Part shown: one piece after another, positions 44,907-53,346 of the stretch
Layout: each line of letters opens with the position of its first letter
Numbering within the stretch: the first letter of the stretch is position 1
Assembly: GCA_050951505.1 (NCBI GenBank)
Contig: JBMNJE010000009.1
Location: 286,278-350,277, forward strand
Origin: DUOA01 sp012839095
GTDB lineage: Bacteria > Bacillota > Clostridia > Caldicoprobacterales > DTU083
Length of the DNA: 64,000 bases
Reading direction: 5' to 3'
The notes under the pieces: model-generated
Database searches by the model: none
Seen by the model: only the letters and a program-made list of their open reading frames with translations
What the model was told of the DNA's origin: nothing
Program-made: the position numbers and the translations under genes

Positions 44907-45971
44907 CTAACCCGCCTCTGTAGATAGGTCAGATTGGGATTCATGAATTTTATCACGAGCCAGCTTTAGTCCGTCAAGGAAGGTTTGCATTGGTGTCCTG
45001 CCTTTACACCGTTTACCCTGATGTGTACGTTCTTCATTATAATGGAGTATATAGAGGTCCAGATCTTCCTGAAGTTGCTCCACTGACTTATAGTAAGTCT
45101 TCCTGAATGCCGGTTTGTAAAATTCATTGAGCACTGTCTGGTGGAACCTTTCGCATATACCATTAGTTTGGGGGCTTTTGGCCTTGGTCTTTGTGTGTTC
45201 AATATCATTCAGCTGCAAAAATATCTCGTAGTAGTGTTTATCAGGTGCACCACAGTACTCGGTTCCCCGATCGGTCAAGACTCTCATAATGGGGATCATA
45301 TGGCTTTCGAAGAACGGCAGCACTTTATCGTTAAGAATATCTGCAGCAGTAACCGGTATCTTGCCGGTATACAGCTTACCAAATGCCACAGACGAATATG
45401 TATCCAATACGGTTTGCTGATATATGCGCCCTACGCCTTTGATATAGCCTACGTAATAGGTGTCTTGCGCCAGGAGATAACCAGGATGCTGTGTGTCAAT
45501 CTCGTCTATGGACATTTGCCTGTCTTCCTTAGCTCTTTCCAGGGCTGCCAATTGTGCTTCGGTGTATACGATACCTTCCTTTGCTGCTTTTTCCTCCAGT
45601 ACCTTAAGCCTCTTGTCAAATGTCTCAAGATTATTTCGAAGCCATATTGATCTAACACCGCCGGCTGAAACCAGGATACCTCTTTTTCTCAGCTCATTAC
45701 TTGCTCTTAACTGGCCGTATGCTGGTTGCTCATATGCAAAAGCTATTACTGCTTCTTCTACCTCCGGTGCCACCCTGTTTTTGATACATGGCTTCCTGCG
45801 GGTTTTATCCTTTAATCCTTCTATCCCATGTTCCTCGTAAGCCTTCTTTATATCATAAAAATGCTGACGGCTTACTCCATGGATCTTGCATGCTTCGCTT
45901 ACATTTTGTAGATATTCAGCAAGCTCCAGCAGACTCATTTTACTTCTGACTATGCGATCTTGTACGGTCAT
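44907..45971 (-). CDS. IS481-type transposase (DDE integrase core)
   Basis: The 354-residue protein has an N-terminal helix-turn-helix (VSEACKIHGVSRQHFYDIKKA) and an rve-type DDE core: DTYYVGYIKG, VLTDRGTEYCG and NGICERFHQTV supply D, D and E. It ends after the usual NEERTHQGKRCKGRTPM block. ATG 45971 follows AAGGAGG on the minus strand. The reading frame is intact. The element ends are not defined; repeated words at 44596-44804 probably mark one end. Confidence 0.9.
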   Translation of the reverse strand: MTVQDRIVRSKMSLLELAEYLQNVSEACKIHGVSRQHFYDIKKAYEEHGIEGLKDKTRRKPCIKNRVAPEVEEAVIAFAYEQPAYGQLRASNELRKRGILVSAGGVRSIWLRNNLETFDKRLKVLEEKAAKEGIVYTEAQLAALERAKEDRQMSIDEIDTQHPGYLLAQDTYYVGYIKGVGRIYQQTVLDTYSSVAFGKLYTGKIPVTAADILNDKVLPFFESHMIPIMRVLTDRGTEYCGAPDKHYYEIFLQLNDIEHTKTKAKSPQTNGICERFHQTVLNEFYKPAFRKTYYKSVEQLQEDLDLYILHYNEERTHQGKRCKGRTPMQTFLDGLKLARDKIHESQSDLSTEAG

Positions 45972-46107
45972 GGTTAATACCTCCTTCTTACATCTTGTAC
46001 GCTCTCGAAAACTCGAAAGCCTTTATATGACTCATTTCAAGGATGCAACTTTCAAGCTTCACCCCTGAAATATGTCCGAAATTTAATGAAAAATTTCCAG
46101 CTATTAT

Positions 46108-46131
46108 TACCATATATTAACATATATGGTA
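46108..46131. repeat. Palindrome between two transposase genes
   Basis: TACCATATA (46108-46116) and TATATGGTA (46123-46131) are a perfect inverted repeat with a 6-base loop, in the gap between the IS481-type element and the next transposase gene. It may mark an element end. Confidence 0.4.
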
Positions 46132-46204
46132 TACATACACCTTGACAAACGTACGTTCGCCCCAAAATTGAAGTATATGGTATTTATTACCAATTACTTC
46201 GGGG

Positions 46205-47707
46205 GTGATTTATTTGTTAAGGAACTGGATACAGCATTCAGAATACCAGAAGAAGCTTATTATGGACTTAATAATAATGCAGTCTGTACAAAAAAACAGG
46301 CTAATCCAGTATTCTAAAAGCATTTCTAAGCTTTATCTGCTCAATCTGGATAGCCTGCTTCCTGTAATCAAGCCATTATACTCCGGTTTAGGCCGTCCCG
46401 CCAAAAACCAGCAAGGAATTATTCGTTCCATGGTATTAATGCTTGATTTCAAAGAACATTCTATCACAAATTGGGCACAAACTGTAGCAAACGATATATT
46501 TTTATTTAATCTTTGCGGCTTTGATAGTAAAACTGCACCCGGGGCATCTTCCTATTACGATTTCATAATTCGTCTCTGGCAATCCGACAGGTCTGAGCAT
46601 CTTAAGCGAAAGATGTTTCCCAAAATGTTTCTATCCAGACCAAGGAAAAAGTTAAATGCTAACAAGAAACTACCACCTAAACACTCAGGTTCTGTAAAAA
46701 AACTTGTACAGCGTGCAATAAACGGACGGCTGCCTGATATCAACCCGGCTAAAATCATGCAGCAGTTGTTGGCTCGCTGTGTAGTGGATCAGTCTGCTGA
46801 AATGGGTATATTAGGCAATACTTCAGCTGTTTCTGTGGCTTTTGACGGTTCTCCATACTATTCAGGTGCCAGCCATTACGGTGTAAAGGTATGCGATTGC
46901 CGCTCCAAAGGCATCTACAACTGCACTTGCCCAAGAAAATATTCTGATCCCGATGCCAGGTGGGGTTGGGACAGCTACCGTGAACAATGGTTCTTTGGTG
47001 ACACCCTGTTTAATGTAACCGCATCAGACAGCCCCTTTGACTTGCCTATATATCTTCGTATGGCTCAGGCTAACCGTCACGACAGTATCACAACAGTCTT
47101 CGCTTTAAGGGATATTCACTCAATTTATCCTAACCTGAAGTTTAGAAATTTCCTTGCAGACGGTGCCATGGACAGCTACTCTATCTATGAGCTTCTGGAC
47201 AGTTATGACATGATCCCCTTTATATCGCTGGACTCCCGTACAAAATCAAATATGAAGTCTGGCCATCCTGACGTTGTGTGTTTTGATAACAAGGGCAGGC
47301 CTGTCTGCAGAGGCGGTATACCCTACTGCAACTGGGGATACTCAAAGCCTAAAGGTATCAAATACAGATGCTGGTTTGCCTGTCATGCAGAAGAGCCGCC
47401 ATCCAGCTGCAAATGTTCTCAAAGCGCTTACGGCAAAACAATTTATATTAAGCCAAAGGACGATAGGCGTCTTTTTACTCCTGTTCCTCGCCATACTGAT
47501 GCCTTTAAGAATGAATTCAAGAAACGGACATCCGTGGAGCGCTCCAATAAAAGAATGTTCATTGATTATGCTATTGAAGATGCCCGCTCCCAAAGTACCA
47601 TGATGCGGTTTGCTTTTGCTGCTTTCTCTGTGATTAACATGCATCTGGATGCCTGGATTAAGCATAAACAATTTAATATTCTGGACTTGCTGCAAAATGC
47701 TTCTTAA
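46205..47707 (+). CDS. DDE transposase, IS1182-like
   Basis: The 500-residue protein is a DDE transposase. Acidic residues are placed in VSVAFDGSPYYSG, RNFLADGAMDSYS and FKKRTSVERSNKR; the last looks like the IS1182/IS5-type RTxVER motif. A GLGRPAKNQQGIIRSMVLM block lies near residue 65. Unusual cysteine/His clusters (VCDCRSKGIYNCTCPRK; CHAEEPPSSCKC) may bind metal. The start is GTG 46205, or TTG 46214, which is better spaced from GGGGGTG. The family assignment is tentative. Confidence 0.82.
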   Translation: MIYLLRNWIQHSEYQKKLIMDLIIMQSVQKNRLIQYSKSISKLYLLNLDSLLPVIKPLYSGLGRPAKNQQGIIRSMVLMLDFKEHSITNWAQTVANDIFLFNLCGFDSKTAPGASSYYDFIIRLWQSDRSEHLKRKMFPKMFLSRPRKKLNANKKLPPKHSGSVKKLVQRAINGRLPDINPAKIMQQLLARCVVDQSAEMGILGNTSAVSVAFDGSPYYSGASHYGVKVCDCRSKGIYNCTCPRKYSDPDARWGWDSYREQWFFGDTLFNVTASDSPFDLPIYLRMAQANRHDSITTVFALRDIHSIYPNLKFRNFLADGAMDSYSIYELLDSYDMIPFISLDSRTKSNMKSGHPDVVCFDNKGRPVCRGGIPYCNWGYSKPKGIKYRCWFACHAEEPPSSCKCSQSAYGKTIYIKPKDDRRLFTPVPRHTDAFKNEFKKRTSVERSNKRMFIDYAIEDARSQSTMMRFAFAAFSVINMHLDAWIKHKQFNILDLLQNAS

Positions 47708-48200
47708 GAGCATCAAACACTAATCACCAGTATTAAAAAATCAGACTTCGGCAGAGGTCTATTTGCCATGCCTTTTTTTCTTATCGGTGGAAGTTTTCTG
47801 TTTAGTTTTCAAGGTTCTTGAGTGACCAATGATTACAATCTACATTTTTTATGCATTTGTAATTCTAAATGCTTCGGCTTGACTATTTCCAGCTACTTTT
47901 CGTTACTGTACCATCTTGATTATTGCCAGAGGAGATATTTCCCAAACATTATTCAGATACTGTCAAGTGAAGTCCGTTTTCTTGCACCATACTTTTCTAC
48001 ACATCAGAAGCTGCCTAGTAGGTCGGAGGGAGTAGGTCAACCGCCTTGTTTCTATTATATAGCGCCGCCCATTTTCTCTTACCCACTCAACTGACTTGAG
48101 GCAGCAGTGCCTACTTTGAAGCATAGAATTCGGTGTGCTTTTAGTCGCTGTTCTACTGTCTCAACCTCATTAACTGAGTGTGTTCGAGTGGATAATTCTA
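47708..48200. other. Gene-free region downstream of the transposase
   Basis: No supported gene. It probably contains the right end of the transposon before it and old chromosomal sequence. A TTTTCAAGGTTC word lies at ~47805-47817, also seen near the IS3- and IS4-type elements (50906-50917 and 57749-57760 in reverse orientation, 59258-59270 in the same). No terminal repeat could be fixed. Confidence 0.4.
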
Positions 48201-49363
48201 CTAGCTTTCTGTTAAATTATTCATTTGACGCTCGAACGACTGCCGGACAAGGCTCATTATATATTGCAGGTCTTTAATGTCAGAAAAACCAACTTCCACA
48301 TCACCATTGCCCCATCTCCCAAGATGTGTAATATCTTTGCAAATCTGCTTTGGATCATTAATCTCTGCAAAAGGCATATTCAAAGAAAGTCTTAAACGCT
48401 TAGCTTGAGGAACCACATCGGCAAAATTCGTCTCCGCTTTGAAAGCGATGTATAGCTTTAGATATTCTTCTGTTACCACCGAATCTATTGCTAAAATTTC
48501 TTTACGGAGAGCATCAAAGAGTGCTCTAACCTCCTTGACAAACGAATTATTAGTTGATGACAAGTAAGGATAATCGTTAATCGAGTAAACTGACTTCTCT
48601 ATTGAATCCGGACGATATGTAGCAAGAACATCATCTGGTAGTTTTGGTGATGCCCAAACATTTAATGCAATATCACTTAACTTCATAGCTCTTTCCTTGA
48701 TAGCATTTTCGTCCCATCTCTCCACGTTCCTGAGAGACTGATTAAATTTAATCGGACTATCACGAAATCCATTCGCCATGTCTCTTTTAATAATGAAAGG
48801 CTTATCACTGTATTCTGAGTTGTATCCAGTGAGTGTTAAGTTTCCTATTGTGTGCAACCATGTTTCTTGCACTCTTTTCCACTCAGAACCTATTGTATCT
48901 TTCCACTCATCCGACAAATTAGGATTTTGTGGCATTATATGTTCAATCGTATATTGACCCACTTCAACTTGTTCTTTGCGGTTGTGATTCTCTATTTTCT
49001 TAAACCAATAACTTCTTCTTGGAATGTTATACACATCTCTCGTTTGAAGTTCTTTGCCAAACTCAACATCATTCGGGAATCTGCGATAGGATGGCAATAA
49101 GATAAAATGAGCTTTGACACTTTCGACATAACGCATTTGGTCCACTGATTTCATAAATGTTGAAAAAGTTTTATTTAATGAGTTGGTTGGGATTGAGCAA
49201 ATGTTTCTTCGGAAAACGTATGCTTCAATAAGCCGTATTATTTCGACAAAATCATTTTTCGCCAAGACTCCAGACGCATAATCATTATAGACCTCTAAAA
49301 GCATAGGATAAGCTACATCGACCCGCAATTCCTTAAGATCATTGAAGGCTAATTTCCCATAAG
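48201..49363 (-). pseudogene. DUF262/DUF1524 (GmrSD-like type IV restriction) protein, N-terminus lost
   Basis: The surviving ~387 codons match the second half of DUF262-DUF1524 proteins, such as GmrSD nucleases that cut modified DNA. They show LKELRVDVAYPMLLEVYNDY and IPTNSLNKTFSTF from the DUF262 tail, the DUF1524 HNH-like motif YTIEHIMPQNPNLSDEW and GNLTLTGYNSEYSDKPF, and a C-terminal DUF5655-like domain. The frame is open right up to the IS3 element at 49364, and the DUF262 nucleotide-binding part is missing. It is a defence gene beheaded by insertion, so probably inactive. Confidence 0.82.
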
Positions 49364-49428
49364 CCCCCTAACTGCTTTAGACAATTACGCTATGTAATGA
49401 TAAGCTAAAATCAAAGGGGGAAACAAGA

Positions 49429-49725
49429 TTGACAAGAAAAACATATGATATAGAATTCAAAGAAAAACTAGTCAAGGAATCTCTAGAAACAGGTAATGCC
49501 AGCTTGGTTGCCGGAAAATATAATGTTCATTCGAGCACTGTAACCCGCTGGATTAGAGAAGGCAAGAAACAGCCATATAAGACCCTACAAAAAAATGCAT
49601 TGAGCTCATATCAGAGCCTATCCCAGGAACCTATAGAATTAGAATCCGCACTCAGCCAAATCCACCAGCTAAAAACAATAGTAGGTAAAAAGGAGCTTGA
49701 AATAGCCGTTTTGACAGAAATTTAA
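49429..49725 (+). CDS. IS3 transposase OrfA
   Basis: The 98-residue OrfA has the IS3 helix-turn-helix: YDIEFKEKLVKESLETGNAS and SSTVTRWIREGKKQ, then a leucine-rich helix (SALSQIHQLKTIVGKKELEI). The start is probably TTG 49429 after AAAGGGGG. Stop TAA at 49723-49725. OrfB is open in the -1 frame across this stop. Confidence 0.9.
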   Translation: MTRKTYDIEFKEKLVKESLETGNASLVAGKYNVHSSTVTRWIREGKKQPYKTLQKNALSSYQSLSQEPIELESALSQIHQLKTIVGKKELEIAVLTEI

Positions 49726-50678
49726 AAAACGAGTGCACCATAACTAATAAAATAGATGTATCAAAAAAATATATAGATTATGGATTCAACGCATCAGAAA
49801 TATTTACAATACTCAATCTTAATCCCTCTACCTATTATCACAGAATAGCTAGAAGGGGCCTAGAGAGGTCATACGGGGGCGGCAGACCTATCCCCGGATA
49901 TTCCTTCAACACTATGGGACAAAAGGTGTTTGACGGCCAAATAGAGGAATATATCATGGAGCTCATTGAGGGGGAGGCTTTTGGCTATGGCTATTACAAA
50001 ATCCACATTATCCTAGAGCGCAAATTTAATCTTATCGTTAATCATAAAAAAGTATATAGGCTTTGCAAAAGCCTGGGAATCTTAAAACCTCAGAGACAGA
50101 GAAAAGTTAAATATCCAAGGCGAATAGCCCGTAACCGTGAAATTACAGCTTCCAACCAGCTTTGGGAAGTAGATATCAAATATGGATATATAACCGGCGA
50201 AGACAAATTCTTCTACATTCTATCCTATCTGGATGTTTTTGATCGTGATATTGTTGATTATCATATTGGCCTTAATTGTACAGGCAAAGATGCCGTATTC
50301 ACTTTAAAAACCGCATTAAAACGCCGGAATATAGAACCTAAAAACTCTGATTTGGTTGTACGCTCTGATAATGGTCCTCAATTTATCAGTAATGCTTTTG
50401 AGGGGGCTTGTAATGATCTTGATATTGAGCATGAAAGAATACCTGTAAATACACCCAATAAGAATGCTCATATTGAAGCCTTTCATCGTATACTAGAGGA
50501 TGATTGTTTATCCATTAATGAGTTTGAGACTTACACCCAGGCCTATATGGCCATTGTTGATTATATGGATTTCTATAGCAATATAAGAATTCATTCTTCC
50601 ATTAAATATTTACCGCCTGCAGAATACTATTTAGGCGTTATAGCAGGCAATATTAAGCCTTCAATTGTTAGGGTATAA
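49722..50678 (+). CDS. IS3 transposase OrfB (DDE), -1 frame
   Basis: The frame is open from at least 49722, and its upstream part reads KKYIDYGFNASEIFTILNLN, typical OrfB sequence. The rve core has WEVDIKYGYITGEDKFFYIL, VVRSDNGPQFISNAF and NKNAHIEAFHRILEDDC (D, D, E). It would be made as an OrfAB fusion by -1 frameshifting. No classic A-AAA-AAG lies before the orfA stop; an A6 run sits at 49724-49729 over and after it. An internal ATG at 49914 is a less likely start. Confidence 0.88.
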   Translation, partial: LKNECTITNKIDVSKKYIDYGFNASEIFTILNLNPSTYYHRIARRGLERSYGGGRPIPGYSFNTMGQKVFDGQIEEYIMELIEGEAFGYGYYKIHIILERKFNLIVNHKKVYRLCKSLGILKPQRQRKVKYPRRIARNREITASNQLWEVDIKYGYITGEDKFFYILSYLDVFDRDIVDYHIGLNCTGKDAVFTLKTALKRRNIEPKNSDLVVRSDNGPQFISNAFEGACNDLDIEHERIPVNTPNKNAHIEAFHRILEDDCLSINEFETYTQAYMAIVDYMDFYSNIRIHSSIKYLPPAEYYLGVIAGNIKPSIVRV

Positions 50679-50737
50679 GAGTTTGCTATAAGTATAAAAG
50701 TAAGGATAAATTTTTAAGTACTGTTTACTATGAGTGG

Positions 50738-50847
50738 CGGGATGTGATAGCCTTGCCAGGTGCCAGCCGCAAATCCCACAGCTAAACACTTAAGAATGAC
50801 CCGCGGGGATTTATGCGGATGGCTCTACGGCTGGTAATCACATCCCG
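50738..50847 (+). ncRNA. Candidate structured RNA with three nested stems
   Basis: Three stems nest in 110 bases: CGGGATGTGAT (50738-50748) with ATCACATCCCG (50837-50847), perfect; TGCCAGCCG (50761-50769) with CGGCTGGTA (50828-50836), one G-U; and AAATCCC (50771-50777) with GGGATTT (50806-50812), perfect. Stems 1 and 2 stack directly on the right side. It lies in the 3' noncoding part of the IS3 element. I do not recognise a known RNA class. Confidence 0.55.
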
Positions 50848-51104
50848 AGAGGCTCGTTGTCAACAGGGATTCTTGAAAAATTATCCGTGGATAACAGTCT
50901 TATTTGAACCTTGAAAATGAGATATTAAGTAATTCTGCGATAACGAGAGAAGTTAAGCGCAATTCTCTAAAGTTAGGGGGTTAATCCGGTCGTACCTGAG
51001 AATCCAATTGTTATTCAAAAGTTGAACAGCAATGAGCACTTTTGAGCAGAGATAAGCACCTCATGTTTATGTTACATTATAATCAGCAAGATAGAATACT
51101 TACC

Positions 51105-51137
51105 AAGCCTTGTTGGCCATGCCCAGCAGGGCTTTTT
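51105..51137 (+). terminator. Terminator-like hairpin before the prophage HNH gene
   Basis: AAGCCTTGTTGG (51105-51116) pairs with CCAGCAGGGCTT (51123-51134, two G-U pairs), followed by a short T-run to 51137. It precedes the phage packaging genes. Confidence 0.65.
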
Positions 51138-51163
51138 CTATGCCCAGAAAGCGAGGTGATATG

Positions 51164-51523
51164 ATGCCAAGAAAACCAAAACGACCATGCAGTACACCAG
51201 GCTGTCCCAACTTAACCGATGGCCAGTACTGTGAAGACCATCGAGTAGAAGAGCGTAGGCGCTATGACAAGTACCAACGGTCAAGTGATGTTAATAAAAA
51301 GTATGGCAGAGCCTGGAAAAGAATCCGTGACAGATACGTACGAGAACATCCCCTGTGTGAGATGTGTAAAGAGGACGGCAGACTGACTCCCACTGATGAA
51401 GTGCATCACATCCTCCCTGTTTCTCAAGGTGGTACACACGATAGAAACAATTTGATGTCCTTATGTAAATCCTGTCATAACAAGATTCATTTAGAACTCG
51501 GTGATAGACAGGTTCCTAGGTGA
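51164..51523 (+). CDS. Phage HNH endonuclease
   Basis: The ~119-residue protein has the HNH fold seen next to terminase genes, which helps DNA packaging in many phages. There are zinc-binding cysteines in CSTPGCPNLTDGQYCEDH and CEMCKEDG, the HNH motif VHHILPVSQGGTHDRNNLM, and CKSCHNKIH. ATG 51164 (MPRKPKRPCS) is preferred, with GAGGTG just upstream; 51161 is also ATG. It opens the prophage segment and is followed by the small terminase. Confidence 0.93.
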   Translation: MPRKPKRPCSTPGCPNLTDGQYCEDHRVEERRRYDKYQRSSDVNKKYGRAWKRIRDRYVREHPLCEMCKEDGRLTPTDEVHHILPVSQGGTHDRNNLMSLCKSCHNKIHLELGDRQVPR

Positions 51524-51641
51524 GCCAAGGGGGAGGTCAAATCTCTAGACCTCTTATGGCGGACAACGGCCTGGGGCTTCGCGTGTAAAAATCAGAAATC
51601 AAAGGGGGTATTAAAGACTTTTAGGAAAGTGGGGTGAAAAC

Positions 51642-52181
51642 ATGGCGAAAGACGGTACAGCAAGAGGCGGTCAGCGTGTTGGTGCAGGAAGAAAATCAAA
51701 GGCTCTAACCGACAAAATTGCTGATGGCAGATTAAATGGTGCCATGATCCTGCCAGAGCCAACGGAAATAGAAGGTGCAGATGTTCCTCCTGTAAAAAAT
51801 TATTTAAAGGCTACTCAGAAAAATGGCAAAGACCTCTGTGCAGAAGATATTTATATCGAAACTTACAAGTGGCTAAAGGATCGTGGCTGCGAAATGTTAG
51901 TAAACAACCAGCTAATCGAGCAGTATGCCATGAGTGTTTCTCGTTGGATTCAGTGTGAAGAGTGTATTTCAGAATATGGCTTTCTTGCAAAGCATCCAAC
52001 CACTTCAGCTGCCATCGCATCACCTTATGTTGCGATGAGTCGTGAATACATGAAACAGGTCAATCAGTGCTGGTATCAGATTTACCAAATTGTAAAAGAA
52101 AACTGCTCTGTGGAGTTTGGAGGCAGAAGTCCACAGGATGATTTGATGGAGCGCTTATTATCTGCTCGGAAAGGAAAATAA
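51642..52181 (+). CDS. P27-family phage terminase small subunit
   Basis: The 179-residue protein matches P27-type small terminases, which recognise phage DNA for packaging. It starts with a basic GGQRVGAGRKSKALTDKI, and the body contains AEDIYIETYKWLKDRG, YAMSVSRWIQCEECISEYG and SPYVAMSREYMKQVNQCW, ending in DDLMERLL. GTGGGG precedes the ATG. A phage metK gene begins one base after its stop. Confidence 0.9.
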   Translation: MAKDGTARGGQRVGAGRKSKALTDKIADGRLNGAMILPEPTEIEGADVPPVKNYLKATQKNGKDLCAEDIYIETYKWLKDRGCEMLVNNQLIEQYAMSVSRWIQCEECISEYGFLAKHPTTSAAIASPYVAMSREYMKQVNQCWYQIYQIVKENCSVEFGGRSPQDDLMERLLSARKGK

Positions 52182-52182
52182 A

Positions 52183-53346
52183 ATGAAAAAATATAGAACG
52201 TGCGAAAGTGTCTGTAAAGGTCATCCTGATAAATTATGTGACCTTATTTCAGATAGCATTTTAGATGCGTGTTTAAGAAAAGATAAATCCTCTCGTGTTG
52301 CTTGCGAGGTGATGGCTACCAAAGGACACATCATTGTTGCCGGTGAGATTACCTGCTCAAAGAGAATTGATATCAGAGGTGTTGTTCGCCGTGTTCTGAC
52401 GGATGTGGGCTACAATCCTAGAAAGTTTTTAGTCTTTGTCTATGTCCATCAGCAAAGTAAAGATATCGCAGGTGGTGTAGATCAAGCTTTGGAATCTCGT
52501 GAGGGTGATACTTCATGGTATTCCATGTTAGGTGCCGGTGACCAAGGCACCGTTTATGGTTATGCCACCAATGAAACAAGTGAGAAACTACCTCTCCCTT
52601 TAGTCTTATCCCATGCTATCTGCGAAAAGCTAGATAAGGTCATGAAGAATGGTGTAATCAAAGACGTAGGTCCAGATGGTAAGGCTCAAGTGACTGTGGA
52701 GTATGAAGATGATAAACCAAAACGAATTAAGGCTATCGTTGTCTCCGTTCAACACGGTAAAGATAAAGATTTAGATGCTTTGAGAAATGAAATCATCGCT
52801 CAGGTGCTGTGGCCTGTCTTTGAAAAATATCCATTTGACAATGAAACAGAGATTCTCATTAATCCAAGTGGACGATTTGTTGAAGGAGGACCTGCAGCAG
52901 ATACCGGTCTTACAGGAAGAAAAATCATGGTTGATACCTATGGCGGACTCGCCGCTCATGGTGGCGGTGCATTTTCAGGCAAAGACCCTACCAAAGTTGA
53001 CCGCAGTGGTGCCTATATGGCAAGAGCCATTGCAAAGAACATCGTTCGGTGTGGCTTTGCTAAACGATGCCAGGTAGCAATTTCCTATGCCATTGGAAAA
53101 GCAGATCCTGTTGCTCTTGAGATTGATACCTTTGGAACAGGGACGGTTGAGGAAAGTATCCTTTGCCGTGCTGTGTTAGATGTATTCAATCTAAGACCTG
53201 CAGCCATTATCGAAAAGCTAAAACTGACGGATGTCATTTATGCAGATACAGCTACTTACGGCCATTTCAGATATGGATTAAGCTCGTGGGAATTTTTAGA
53301 TTGCTATACAGAACTAAGGGAGGCGGTAAATAAATATGTTGATTGA
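52183..53346 (+). CDS. metK: Phage-borne S-adenosylmethionine synthetase
   Basis: MetK makes S-adenosylmethionine from methionine and ATP. The 387-residue protein keeps the key motifs: GHPDKLCDLISDSILDA, GAGDQGTVYGYATNE, and NPSGRFVEGGPAADTGLTGR followed by YGGLAAHGGGAFSGKDPTKVDRS. It lies between the small terminase and a DNA methyltransferase and overlaps the latter by 11 bases, so it belongs to the phage operon. It probably boosts SAM for phage DNA methylation. It looks catalytically intact. Confidence 0.95.
   Translation: MKKYRTCESVCKGHPDKLCDLISDSILDACLRKDKSSRVACEVMATKGHIIVAGEITCSKRIDIRGVVRRVLTDVGYNPRKFLVFVYVHQQSKDIAGGVDQALESREGDTSWYSMLGAGDQGTVYGYATNETSEKLPLPLVLSHAICEKLDKVMKNGVIKDVGPDGKAQVTVEYEDDKPKRIKAIVVSVQHGKDKDLDALRNEIIAQVLWPVFEKYPFDNETEILINPSGRFVEGGPAADTGLTGRKIMVDTYGGLAAHGGGAFSGKDPTKVDRSGAYMARAIAKNIVRCGFAKRCQVAISYAIGKADPVALEIDTFGTGTVEESILCRAVLDVFNLRPAAIIEKLKLTDVIYADTATYGHFRYGLSSWEFLDCYTELREAVNKYVD

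Larger units (their letters stand above)
49364..50980 (+). mobile_element. IS3-family insertion sequence
   Basis: The ends are long imperfect inverted repeats. CCCCCTAACTGCTTTAGACA.. starts at 49364; the reverse complement of the right end (50980 leftwards) reads CCCCCTAACTTTAGAGAATT... They agree over 10 bases, then 13 of 15 after a 3-base gap. Inside are orfA and orfB of an IS3 transposase and ~300 bases of noncoding DNA with nested stems. No target duplication is visible. The left end interrupts the DUF262/DUF1524 gene. Confidence 0.82.

Noticed and set aside
50738..50847. Integron attC site
   Set aside because: No RYYYAAC/GTTRRRY core sites at the ends and no integrase or cassette array nearby.
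50880..50895. DnaA-box-like palindrome TTATCCGTGGATAA
   Set aside because: It is a single palindrome without further DnaA boxes or replication genes; not enough for an origin.
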